From positions 372,001 through 436,000 of the forward strand of contig OZ007029.1 in assembly GCA_963931575.1 (NCBI GenBank): DNA of 64,000 nucleotides. The letters are read 5' to 3'. This document shows positions 25,514 through 33,781 of the stretch, in pieces. Each line of letters begins with the position of its first letter. Position 1 is the stretch's first letter. Position numbers and translations under genes: made by a program. The DNA comes from Gastranaerophilus sp944325835. Its GTDB lineage: Bacteria > Cyanobacteriota > Vampirovibrionia > Gastranaerophilales > Gastranaerophilaceae. The notes beneath the pieces are model-generated. The model was not told where the DNA came from. It saw only the letters and a program-made list of their open reading frames with translations, and did no database searches.

Positions 25514-25884
25514 TGTTTGCTCCTTTCGCTTGCATTGACATTAATCGCTCTCTTTTTGAAAAACATCAAGGGTCTTGTCTCAATCTCAGAGACATTTCGA
25601 CACATATCAAACCAGAAGCAATTCAAACCGGACAATTTTTGCACTAAAAGTATCATGGCTGAAATTCAAACACCCTGCGAGATAGCTGCCAAATTAAATT
25701 TAATATTCCAAAATATTAGTGAAATTTAGTGCAAAAATTGAGATATGAGTGCAAGAAAAGACCCCAAATCTCAACACTATAAATTAGCCTCAAACTCCCA
25801 ACAACTCTGCTCTTTTAGCTAAAAATACCTATCTAAAATGTCCTGTTAAACTATAGAGGGAATGTTAAATAAAATTTTTATATA
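25514..25884. other. Transposon end region with inverted repeats
   Basis: 371 nt without a credible gene. It has a perfect 16-bp inverted repeat: CAATTTTTGCACTAAA at 25633-25648 and its complement at 25735-25750. It also has TGTCTC/GAGACA arms at about 25576-25594, and AAACTATAGAGGG at 25848-25860. The repeats are plausible transposase-binding sites; the exact end and target duplication could not be fixed. Confidence 0.5.
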
Positions 25885-25908
25885 TTAAAAAAGCCTCCGA
25901 AGAGGCTA
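25885..25908 (-). terminator. Terminator of tRNA-His
   Basis: Read on the minus strand, AGCCTC-TTCG-GAGGCT is followed by TTTTTT, 11 nt after the tRNA 3' end. Confidence 0.9.
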
Positions 25909-25918
25909 AATTGATAAA

Positions 25919-25995
25919 TGGGGCGGGTAGTGGGATTCGAACCCACGCATATCGGAACCACAATCCGAGGCCTTAACCGCTTGGCGATACCCGCC
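25919..25995 (-). tRNA. tRNA-His (GTG)
   Basis: The cloverleaf is complete, with acceptor stem, anticodon loop TTGTGGT (anticodon GTG), GTTCGAAT T-loop and encoded CCA (complement of 25919-25921). The extra 5' G opposite discriminator C is the histidine-specific G-1/C73 pair. The island ends about 50 nt downstream of its 3' end. Confidence 0.97.
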
Positions 25996-26092
25996 ATTTC
26001 GTTTACTTTTTTATACTAACACGAAAATATTTTTTGTCCAGAACTTTTTATTTGCCAGAGATATACTGCACGACCTATCGACAGAAAAATGT

Positions 26093-26512
26093 TTAACGGC
26101 TCACTTCTATTATATTGCTATCTTCTCTTAATTTCATCATTATTTCATGGGCTTTTTCTTTGGCTTGCTCGTCCGAACGATATCTCCGGGAGAATATTCT
26201 TCTTTCTGTTCTGTTGTTAATATGTCTGAATACCAGAAAATAATAGTTGCGTCCACGCCTTCTCCCTGTTAGCCAGTCCCGGTGTCTGCGATAATGTGAA
26301 CTCACTCTCACATCCTTCACCTCATCAACGTCCATTAAATAAGCTGTTTTAACCTTATTTAATCTCGTTATTCGTTCAACAACGCAGCTGTTTTTTTCTC
26401 TATTGCATATAAGCTTTTCTGATTTGTATGATGTGAGATAATCAATAAGACTTAATATGCATAATATTACCAGAATTATTATTGTTAGCTGTCGTCTGTA
26501 ATCGTAATCCAT
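26093..26512 (-). CDS. Membrane-anchored hypothetical protein
   Basis: 139 residues. One N-terminal membrane helix (LTIIILVILCILSLIDYL) is followed by a basic, Arg-rich soluble part with two cysteines (ICNREKNSCVV) and a SHYRRHRDWLTGRRRGRN segment. Its layout recalls small proteins with a pleckstrin-like membrane-facing domain, but no family is certain. AGGAAAGT precedes the ATG. It is separated from the response regulator by a strong terminator. Confidence 0.55.
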   Translation of the reverse strand: MDYDYRRQLTIIILVILCILSLIDYLTSYKSEKLICNREKNSCVVERITRLNKVKTAYLMDVDEVKDVRVSSHYRRHRDWLTGRRRGRNYYFLVFRHINNRTERRIFSRRYRSDEQAKEKAHEIMMKLREDSNIIEVSR

Positions 26513-26532
26513 ACTTTCCTGCTCCTAAATAA

Positions 26533-26567
26533 AAAAATAATGCCATATTTTGTATGGCATTATTTTT
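26533..26567 (-). terminator. Terminator after the response regulator gene
   Basis: A 15-bp stem (AAAAATAATGCCATA and complement) with a 5-nt loop has A and T runs on both sides, so it can work in either direction. It lies 18 nt beyond the stop of the gene at 26585. Confidence 0.85.
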
Positions 26568-26584
26568 AAAATCAATATTTAAAA

Positions 26585-27334
26585 CTAACTTATTCTTTGG
26601 AACATATAGCCTATTCCGCGGGCAGTTAAGATTAATTCAGGATTAGCAGGATCGGATTCCAGTTTTGAGCGTAATCTTGAAATATGTACGTCAACAACGC
26701 GGGTATCAATCCGATGGTCAGCAGGGTAAGCCCATACGTGCTGCAGGATTTCGTTTCTTGAGAACGCTTGACCGGAATTGTTTACAAGAAGTTCCAACAA
26801 GCTGAATTCCATTCCTGTAAGGCGGATTCTGTCGTTCTTTCTGTAGACTTGACGGCGTGCGGTATCAATTTTAATATTGCCGGCAGTGATTACGTTTTTG
26901 GTTACTTTACCGGAAGGAGTTACCATTTCGCGGTTGTTTGTGCGGCGTAAAACGGCTTTTACGCGGGCTTCAAGCTCTTTAGGGCTGAAAGGTTTGATTA
27001 CGTAGTCATCCGCCCCGAGTTCAAGGCCGGTAATTCTTTCTGAAACATCTCCTAATGCTGTCAAAATGATAATAGGTACATCTGCTGTACGTCTGATTTC
27101 GCGTGTTACGCCGTAACCATCCATTTTAGGCATCATAACATCCAGAACTACCAGATCAGGATTATATTTATTGAACGCATTTACTGCGGCTTCTCCGTCT
27201 TCTGCTGTATAAACATCGTAACCCGCCATTTTCAAGCGTGTTTCCAAGATACGTCTTATGCTGGCTTCATCATCGGCCAATAATATTCTCGGACGGTCTT
27301 CATTTTCTACTGTCATTTCAGCATTTTCTGTCAT
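26585..27334 (-). CDS. rpaB: OmpR-type response regulator, RpaB-like
   Basis: 249 residues. The receiver domain has DDEASIRRILETRL, the phosphoacceptor in LVVLDVMMPKMDGYG, Thr in ILTALGD and Lys in VIKPFSPKELEARV. The winged helix has IRLTGMEFSLLELLV, RIDTRVVDVHISRLRSKLE and LILTARGIGYMFQRIS. Long identical stretches match cyanobacterial RpaB/Ycf27, an essential stress regulator, which is strong evidence for a cyanobacterial-lineage host. No histidine kinase is next to it, as is usual for RpaB. AAAGGAAA supports the start. Confidence 0.88.
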   Translation of the reverse strand: MTENAEMTVENEDRPRILLADDEASIRRILETRLKMAGYDVYTAEDGEAAVNAFNKYNPDLVVLDVMMPKMDGYGVTREIRRTADVPIIILTALGDVSERITGLELGADDYVIKPFSPKELEARVKAVLRRTNNREMVTPSGKVTKNVITAGNIKIDTARRQVYRKNDRIRLTGMEFSLLELLVNNSGQAFSRNEILQHVWAYPADHRIDTRVVDVHISRLRSKLESDPANPELILTARGIGYMFQRIS

Positions 27335-27581
27335 TATCTTTTCCTTTTCTCTTTTTAAAAGTGTAACTCTTTCACTTAATTTATTAAAAAATGTTTATTT
27401 TTTTGAATTTTTTTAAACAATTGTAACCATATATTAACATAACTCTTTAAAAAATACAAGCACTTTTGCGAAAAAAAGCAACTTGCCTGAAATGCTTGTT
27501 AAATATATCCGTTTGCTTAGTTTATATGGGGAATGCTTTAATTTTTTTAGAATTTTAGACTTTATTTGAGAGGAGATTTTT

Positions 27582-27929
27582 ATGCGGACATATATTATTT
27601 TAATTTTACTTATTGCAATTGCTATTCCAATGGCTATAAAGTTCGGGATAGGGCATGCTAATGTGCGGACGGCATCGTCAGTGGGGCCGGGGCCTTGCAT
27701 AATTAACAATTTTAATGAAGATTCGCTGCAGGATAGGATGCTGCCTAAGAATTTGGATAATTTGAAAAAGCCGGATGCGTTTCAACCTAGTTTGGATAAT
27801 CATCCTAAAGACGGTATGGTTGATATGGATAGTTTTGATGAAAAGCGCAACCCTGATCAAATTGGCGAACAGTGTGAATTCGGTTTGTGTACACCTGGCT
27901 CACAGCAGCCGCAAAATAGTCAGAATTAA
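27582..27929 (+). CDS. Small membrane-anchored or exported protein
   Basis: 115 residues, not recognised. The first 20 residues form a hydrophobic anchor or signal (ILILLIAIAIPMAIKF). The rest is polar, Pro- and Asp-rich with three cysteines (GPCIIN, EQCEFGLCTPG) and probably unstructured apart from disulfides. GAGAGGAG is an excellent ribosome site, and codon use is normal, which supports a real gene. It precedes dnaK by 170 nt. Confidence 0.6.
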   Translation: MRTYIILILLIAIAIPMAIKFGIGHANVRTASSVGPGPCIINNFNEDSLQDRMLPKNLDNLKKPDAFQPSLDNHPKDGMVDMDSFDEKRNPDQIGEQCEFGLCTPGSQQPQNSQN

Positions 27930-27960
27930 TTGCAGTGGGGCCGGTGAGCAGGTTCCACAA

Positions 27961-28000
27961 TTCAGAGAAGGCGCGGAGCGTGCTCCGCGCCCTATCTGAA
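27961..28000. terminator. GC-rich hairpin between the small gene and dnaK
   Basis: GGCGCGGAGC (27970-27979), GT loop, GCTCCGCGCC (27982-27991), extended by TTCAGA/TCTGAA outside. No T run, so it may be a REP-like element instead of a true terminator. Confidence 0.55.
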
Positions 28001-28101
28001 ATATTAATTTTTTGTTTATTTTTTTAATATTCTGCAAAAACAGTGTTATATATTAAATATAAAATAAATTTGCATGAAATTTGTAAAGGAGATAAACAAT
28101 T

Positions 28102-29940
28102 ATGGCAAAGACTATTGGTATTGACTTGGGTACTACAAACTCTGTAGTTGCTGTTATGGAAGGTGGTAAGCCGACCGTTATTGCCAACGCGGAAGGTTCA
28201 AGAACAACCCCTTCTATTGTTGGTTTTTCTAAAACAGGTGAAAGATTAGTCGGTCAACTCGCAAAAAGACAAGCTATTCTTAACCCTGATAAGACTGTTA
28301 TTTCAATTAAACGTCACATGGGTGAAGATTATAAAGTAAACATTGACGGAAAAGATTACACACCGCAAGAAATTTCTGCGATGATTTTGAGAAAGTTGGC
28401 AGATGATGCTTCTAACTATCTGGGTGAAAAAGTTACATCTGCGGTTATCACAGTTCCGGCTTACTTTAATGATGCTCAAAGACAGGCAACAAAAGACGCC
28501 GGTAAAATTGCGGGTCTGGATGTTTTACGTATCGTAAACGAACCGACTGCTGCAGCTCTTGCTTACGGGCTTGAAAAAGAAAAGAGTGAAAAAGTTCTTG
28601 TATTCGACTTAGGTGGTGGTACATTTGATGTTTCAATTCTTGAAATCGGCGACGGTGTTCACGAAGTTCTTTCTACATCAGGTGATACTCACTTAGGTGG
28701 TGATGACTTTGACCAAAAGATTATGGATTGGATTTGTGAAGAATTCAAGAAACAAGAAGGTATTGACTTAAGAGGCGATAAACAGGCAATGCAACGTGTT
28801 AAAGAAGCCGCTGAAAAAGCTAAATGCGAATTGTCTTCTGTTGTTGAAACTAATATCAACTTACCGTTCATCACAGCGGACGCTAATGGTCCTAAACACT
28901 TAGACCTATCTTTAACAAGAGCTAAATTTGAAGATTTATCTTATGACCTGTTAGAAAGATGTAAGAAACCGGTAGAACAAGCTATCAAAGATGCCGGAAT
29001 TTCAAAATCCGATATTGATGAAGTCGTTCTTGTTGGTGGTTCAACCCGTATTCCGGCTGTTCAACAACTGGTAAAAGAATATACCGGTAAAGATCCTAAC
29101 CAATCAGTAAACCCTGATGAAGTTGTTGCGGTTGGTGCTGCAATTCAAGCAGGTGTACTGGCAGGTGAAGTTAAAGATATTGTATTGTTGGATGTAACCC
29201 CTCTGACACTTGGTATTGAAACCTTGGGTGGTGTTATGACTCCGTTGGTTCCAAGAAACACTACAATCCCTGTTTCTAAATCTCAGGTATTCTCAACTGC
29301 GGAAAACAACCAAACAGCTGTTGATATTCACGTTCTTCAAGGTGAAAGACCAATGGCATCCGATAACAAATCTTTAGGTATGTTCAGACTTGACGGTATT
29401 CCGCCTGCAATGAGAGGTTTGCCTCAAATCGAAGTTACCTTCGATATTGATGCTAACGGTATCGTAAACGTATCTGCTAAAGATAAAGCAACTAACAAAG
29501 AACAAAAGATTACAATTACAAACTCTTCTAACCTCTCTGAAGCCGACATTGATAAAATGGTTAAAGAAGCAGAAGCTAATGCCGCAGAAGATAAGAAGAG
29601 AAAAGAAGAAGCAGAAATTAAAAACAATGCTTCCGGCTTAATCGGTTCCGCAGATAGAATCGTTAAAGACTTTGAAGGCAAAATTGATCCTGCTGATGAA
29701 TCTAAACTTAAAGAACAAAAAGAAGCTTTACAAAAGGCAATTGATGAAAATAAATCATCTGACGAATTGAAAAAATTATCTGATGAGTTACAACAAACAA
29801 TGTTCTCAATTTCCCAAAAAGCCTACGAAAAAGTTCAAAAGGAAGGCGAAACAGCTCAAAGCAGTGATGCAAATTCATCATCAGAAGCGTCTTCAAAATC
29901 AGATGATGATGTAATTGATGCGGAATATGTTAAGGAATAA
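28102..29940 (+). CDS. dnaK: Chaperone DnaK (Hsp70)
   Basis: 612 residues. The ATPase domain has GIDLGTTNSVVAV, VFDLGGGTFDVS and VVLVGGSTRIPAVQ. The linker VLLDVTPLTLGIETLGG leads to the substrate-binding domain and a helical lid with an acidic tail ending DAEYVKE. It folds nascent and stress-damaged proteins with DnaJ and GrpE, neither of which lies next to it. AAAGGAG gives the start. No CIRCE repeat (TTAGCACTC...GAGTGCTAA) is present upstream, so HrcA control at this site is unlikely. Confidence 0.99.
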   Translation: MAKTIGIDLGTTNSVVAVMEGGKPTVIANAEGSRTTPSIVGFSKTGERLVGQLAKRQAILNPDKTVISIKRHMGEDYKVNIDGKDYTPQEISAMILRKLADDASNYLGEKVTSAVITVPAYFNDAQRQATKDAGKIAGLDVLRIVNEPTAAALAYGLEKEKSEKVLVFDLGGGTFDVSILEIGDGVHEVLSTSGDTHLGGDDFDQKIMDWICEEFKKQEGIDLRGDKQAMQRVKEAAEKAKCELSSVVETNINLPFITADANGPKHLDLSLTRAKFEDLSYDLLERCKKPVEQAIKDAGISKSDIDEVVLVGGSTRIPAVQQLVKEYTGKDPNQSVNPDEVVAVGAAIQAGVLAGEVKDIVLLDVTPLTLGIETLGGVMTPLVPRNTTIPVSKSQVFSTAENNQTAVDIHVLQGERPMASDNKSLGMFRLDGIPPAMRGLPQIEVTFDIDANGIVNVSAKDKATNKEQKITITNSSNLSEADIDKMVKEAEANAAEDKKRKEEAEIKNNASGLIGSADRIVKDFEGKIDPADESKLKEQKEALQKAIDENKSSDELKKLSDELQQTMFSISQKAYEKVQKEGETAQSSDANSSSEASSKSDDDVIDAEYVKE

Positions 29941-29970
29941 TATATATCTATCCTTTCAATAAATAAGACT

Positions 29971-30001
29971 AAGGTTCGGGCTTAAATCCCGAACCTTTTT
30001 A
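29971..30001 (+). terminator. dnaK terminator (bidirectional)
   Basis: AAGGTTCGGG, 7-nt loop, CCCGAACCTT, then a T run. The opposite strand also ends the convergent pilin gene at 30002. Confidence 0.9.
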
Positions 30002-31020
30002 TTATCTTTTGACACACCAGCTGCCATGGTTGGAAGCAGAAGTTCTGCTATAATCATCTACCCTTCCGTCAAGAAGGTGTACTGCCCAGGCATAGGTGCT
30101 GCTTATAATAGTTGAAGACCAATAGAAGTTACCTGTGACATTACCTATAAGCTTGTTATTAACATACATAGAAACAAGTTCATCGACATTAGGTAATCTG
30201 TATTCGCTGTCATAAGAACTACAAGCTTTGGCCGCTTCGGACTGTATATTGTAGGAGCCTGTTAAAGGATTTATTGCCGGATAAGGCATTGCTATTTTAG
30301 GATCAGACGGATATAATGCGGTCAAAAATCCGATGTCTTTACCAACGGTATTTGGGCCTTTGTTACCGTTTAAATCATAAACAAAATTTGCACATATTTT
30401 GGGTGAAATACGGAAGGCTCCTGCGCCGACGGAAGTTTCATTCAGACTCCCGACACAATGGGGATTATAGTAAACAGTTACAGTTTCTCCGTTTTGGGTT
30501 TCAAACGCAGCGGCTTTTGTGTCGTATAATGAATAATTATTATAGCTGTCCGAAACAGACATTGCCATGTGACTGTTTAATTCAGCCATAGTTTTAGGCA
30601 TATCGATTTGCGTAGCTCTCATTGTTGTTATTTTGCTTGCAACTCCGCAGTCGCTTAAATGTTCGCTGTCGCAAATATTATTTATTTTAAGAACTTTAGA
30701 AAGTCCCGCCGTTATAAAGGTTTCGGCAGCGGTGTCTGTTGAAATACTTCCGCTTGCATCTTCCGTAATTGTTCCATAACCGTTCATTGCCGGCATGAGC
30801 ATAATTGCTTGTGAAAATCTTGCATAAAGAGCTTTTCTTTGCGTGTTCCATGTGCGCTCGTTGATGTTCCCCGTGAGCGACGGCAACGTTATCGCTGCGA
30901 CTACGCCGATGATTGTGAGTGAGAGTAAAATTTCTGCCATTGTGAAGGCGTTATCTTGCCCCCCCCCCCCCTGAGCAGAATGCCCGTACTACAAGGGTTT
31001 TCAGTTTCTAAATTTTTCAT
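30002..31020 (-). CDS. Prepilin-like Lcl-domain adhesin, locus 1 (poly-G out of frame)
   Basis: The ribosome-linked ATG is at 31020 (AGAAAGGA upstream, TATAAT before it). Sixteen codons later a run of 13 G (30959-30971 on the complement) is followed by NAFTMAEILLSLTIIGVVAA. This is a class III prepilin site with Phe+1 and Glu+5, so a prepilin peptidase would cut before FTMAE. The two parts join in frame only with 11 or 14 G, so the assembled state is off. The mature part (about 312 residues) has paired cysteines and a C-terminal DUF1566/Lcl-like region: YRLPNVDELVSM, FYWSST, WCVKR. It is probably a minor pilin or surface adhesin. Confidence 0.8.
30959..30971 (-). repeat. Poly-G tract (13) of pilin locus 1
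   Basis: Homopolymer inside the leader of the prepilin gene. Lengths 11 or 14 would join the upstream ATG with the pilin frame. Confidence 0.9.
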
Positions 31021-31420
31021 AAGTTTTTCTATCCTTTCTCTATTATAAGGCAATAAGTCATTAAGGCACTAGGGCAATAAGACTATTCTTTTTCCTTCCG
31101 TTTGGTCATAACGACTCATTGCCTTATTCTCTTATTGCCTTTTTCATTATGTATCATATTTTCATTTTAGTCAAGACCGATAGCACGGAATGCATTAGGA
31201 AGCCGCCTTGACCGGCGGATATGTACGATTTTTTACGCTTTGTCAATCCGGATTAGCCAGGTGGCTAATACATAAATTCTGTCATTTTTTATAAAATTTT
31301 TTTATCTGTAAATACATTTACTTGTTTGTTTGCGTCGAGATTAAGGAGTTTATGCAGTTTGCAATATTTTCCTAAACCCGTTTACGTCCTATTTTATATA
31401 GTACGAGGTAACAATTTTCT
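31021..31420. other. Intergenic region with inverted GGCAATAAG repeats
   Basis: About 400 nt. AAGGCAATAAG at 31047-31057 pairs with CTTATTGCCTT at 31131-31141, and further GGCAATAAG and GCCTTATT copies lie between. Hairpins CCGCC/GGCGG (about 31204-31218) and ATTAGCC (31252-31258)/GGCTAAT (31263-31269) precede the XRE gene. No gene seen. Confidence 0.6.
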
Positions 31421-31753
31421 ATGACATTTGATGATAAAGTTTTTATTGCTAAGAAAATACGTGAGGCAAGAAAAGCCTTGAAGTACACTCAGGCAAAGCT
31501 TGCTGAGATTGTGAACGTTAATGAACAGCATATTTCACGTATTGAAAATGCAACATATACTCCGTCGTTAAGCCTGTTTTTCAGGTTGCATAAAGCTTTT
31601 GGGCTGGATCTGGCTGATTTTGGAATTGATGTGGAAGAAGATTTATCAACTTTGAGAAAAGATGTTTTGAGAATGGTTTATGCCGCAAGTGAAAAAGACC
31701 TGAAATATTATAAAGATGTTTTGGGCTACCTTGATGAAAACTTTTTGAAATAG
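31421..31753 (+). CDS. XRE-family HTH regulator
   Basis: 110 residues. Residues 8-66 form a Cro/C1-type HTH (KKIREARKALKYTQAKLAEIVNVNEQHISRIENATYTPSLS). The C-terminal 45 residues are helical and probably dimerise. It lies between a pilin gene on the minus strand and a convergent heptosyltransferase. The ATTAGCC/GGCTAAT palindrome 150 nt upstream could be its site. No toxin gene is paired with it, so it is a simple regulator rather than an antitoxin. Confidence 0.85.
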   Translation: MTFDDKVFIAKKIREARKALKYTQAKLAEIVNVNEQHISRIENATYTPSLSLFFRLHKAFGLDLADFGIDVEEDLSTLRKDVLRMVYAASEKDLKYYKDVLGYLDENFLK

Positions 31754-31756
31754 AGT

Positions 31757-32797
31757 TCAGATTAGCGCCCTGATAGCATTCAATACCTCGTCAACAGTAG
31801 GAGTCAGGGTGCAGATGTTTTTTTGATTTTTGTTCGGGCATTTTTTTCTGTGGCACGGCTGACAAGGGTTTGAACCGGTGAGAGCAAGGTATTTTGAGTC
31901 GTCGCCTAATGGCGCATAAAGTCCCGGAGGTGTACAGCAGAAAATAGTTACTATTTTAATCTTCTGAACCGCCCAGGCAAGGTGTGTGCTTCCGCTGTCG
32001 AGTGACACCATTAAATCCCCGCGGGAGAAAAGTTCCTGCAATTCTTCAAGGTTTGTTTTGCCTGTTAAATTTATGTGTTTGTCGCCGCCGATATATGAGA
32101 TAAGTTCGGCATCTGCCGGCATGCCGGTGAATACAAGATTAAATTCATACCCGAGCTTTTCAATCAGTTCGCGCCAGTTATCCTTGGCCCAGTGCTTCGG
32201 AACCCAGGTGGTTGCAGGTGCAATAATAATAGTTTTTTTATTCGGATTAAGCGGTGCCAGCAGGCTGTTTATTTTATCCTTTGCGGCAAGTGACGTCGGC
32301 GGAAGTGTTACCCGGATTTTTTCAGTATTAAGCCCCAGATACTCGGCAAATTTCAGATAACATTTTACAACGTGGCGTTTAAAACCGTCGCGGGTGGAAG
32401 GAATAACTTCGTTCCCGCCTAAAATGGCGCCTTCTCTTGCATTTTTTGAAACAATTCTCCTCTTTGCTCCGCAGAAACGTGTCCAGTAAAGGCTTTTCAG
32501 TATAAGCTGTGTATCTATCGCAATATCAAATTTTTCTGCCCGCAGCGTTTTTAATATGTTTAAATATTCTTTAACGTTTTGAAACGGTTTGCCGGATTTT
32601 TTCCATTTTTCAACCGGCGCGAGGTAAACCTTATCTACGCAAGGATTGCCTTTTATGAGTGAATATCCCTTCTCCGATACCAGCCAGTGAACCTCATAGC
32701 CGTTATCTTTCAGGCAGTTTGCAAGCGGAATATTGAAGATTACATCTCCCATCGCGCTTAATCTGATTAATAGAACCTTTTCTTTTCTCTCTGACAT
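31757..32797 (-). CDS. Glycosyltransferase family 9 (heptosyltransferase-like)
   Basis: 346 residues with a two-domain GT-B fold. The start LLIRLSAMGDVIFNIPLANCLK, the middle IIIAPATTWVPKHWAKDNW and the end DLMVSLDSGSTHLAWAVQKI are the family landmarks. The C-terminus carries a CxxCHRKKCP cluster seen in WaaF-type members. It adds heptose or a similar sugar to lipid A core, implying an outer membrane with LPS. Only a weak ribosome site is visible. It is convergent with the XRE gene with a 3-nt gap. Confidence 0.88.
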   Translation of the reverse strand: MSERKEKVLLIRLSAMGDVIFNIPLANCLKDNGYEVHWLVSEKGYSLIKGNPCVDKVYLAPVEKWKKSGKPFQNVKEYLNILKTLRAEKFDIAIDTQLILKSLYWTRFCGAKRRIVSKNAREGAILGGNEVIPSTRDGFKRHVVKCYLKFAEYLGLNTEKIRVTLPPTSLAAKDKINSLLAPLNPNKKTIIIAPATTWVPKHWAKDNWRELIEKLGYEFNLVFTGMPADAELISYIGGDKHINLTGKTNLEELQELFSRGDLMVSLDSGSTHLAWAVQKIKIVTIFCCTPPGLYAPLGDDSKYLALTGSNPCQPCHRKKCPNKNQKNICTLTPTVDEVLNAIRALI

Positions 32798-32908
32798 ATC
32801 TTAAGCTTATCACGAAAACTCTTGTATTATATTTAATTTTGTAACAAAATAATTTATAGATAACAAGATTTATTTTTTATCGGTTTTCTACCCATTGTAG
32901 GAAGAAGT

Positions 32909-33709
32909 GTGTATTCTATGTCAGTAACTCCGGTTTCACAATTCAATAATATTAATCCGTATAGCAGCAAACCGCACGACAATGCTAAACGTAAAATCCT
33001 TGCAACTGCTGCGCTGGGTTCGGCTGCTGCGTTTGGAATAATTTCGCATAAACAGGGTTTTAAAATTTCAAAACTGGCAAAAACTCCGGTAAAAGACTGG
33101 GCACTTTTTAAAATTAAAGGTAAAACCCTGCAGATTGAAGAAAAAGAAGTTATGGGACTTGCAGGCGGCTCAGTTGCCGGCGGACTTGCAGGCGGTGCGC
33201 TTTTTGACGATAAAAAGAATTTTAAGTCAAAAATGCAGGAGGCCTTGAGCCAGCTTCTCGGTAACGTTTCGGTGCCGATATTGTGTGTCGGACAAACTTC
33301 CAAATTCTATAAAAAACATGAAGATGATATCCTGAAACATGTTCCGCAAATTAAAGGTGAAAATAAAGGGTTTGTTAAATATGCAAACCGTGCAATGAGA
33401 GCCGTTCCGCCTGTCGGATTGACTGCGGCTGCGCTGGGTGTCGGTATTATTGCGGGTAACAGGGTTTCTAATTTTATTAATGAAAAAATTTCCGGCAAAA
33501 AGGTTGAACGTCATATAAAGGGAACGGATTTTGCACCGCACGTTGACGATTTATGCCTTGCAATCACCTTAATGGCACCGGGAACTCCTGTTGGCGAAGT
33601 AATTGCTAAAACAATCCCGTTCTTCCTGACAGTACCGGGCTATCAAACGGGTATCGCGGGCATGAAACATGGACATCACAATAATAAAGCCGATATTTCT
33701 GAAAAATAA
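32909..33709 (+). CDS. Hypothetical glycine/alanine-rich membrane protein
   Basis: 266 residues from GTG 32909 or 263 from ATG 32918; an AGGA lies 6 nt before the GTG, so the start is uncertain. Three or four short hydrophobic segments (ILATAALGSAAAFGII, GLAGGSVAGGLAGGALF, VGLTAAALGVGIIAG) alternate with basic stretches. Composition and layout resemble the other lineage-specific membrane proteins in this window. Function unknown. It is followed by the promoter of pilin locus 2. Confidence 0.6.
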   Translation: MYSMSVTPVSQFNNINPYSSKPHDNAKRKILATAALGSAAAFGIISHKQGFKISKLAKTPVKDWALFKIKGKTLQIEEKEVMGLAGGSVAGGLAGGALFDDKKNFKSKMQEALSQLLGNVSVPILCVGQTSKFYKKHEDDILKHVPQIKGENKGFVKYANRAMRAVPPVGLTAAALGVGIIAGNRVSNFINEKISGKKVERHIKGTDFAPHVDDLCLAITLMAPGTPVGEVIAKTIPFFLTVPGYQTGIAGMKHGHHNNKADISEK

Positions 33710-33718
33710 GACCTTCCA

Positions 33719-33747
33719 TTGACATTATGCAAAATATGTTACATAAT
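33719..33747 (+). promoter_or_regulatory. Promoter of pilin locus 2
   Basis: TTGACA (33719-33724), 17-nt spacer, CATAAT (33742-33747). Pilin loci 3 and 4 have TTGACA with the same 17-nt spacer. Confidence 0.75.
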
Positions 33748-33781
33748 GAAAGAGTAAAAAGAAGAAAGGAAGGGTAAATGA

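Noticed and set aside
27961..28101. HrcA/CIRCE control of dnaK
   Set aside because: No TTAGCACTC-type inverted repeat; only a GC-rich hairpin is present.
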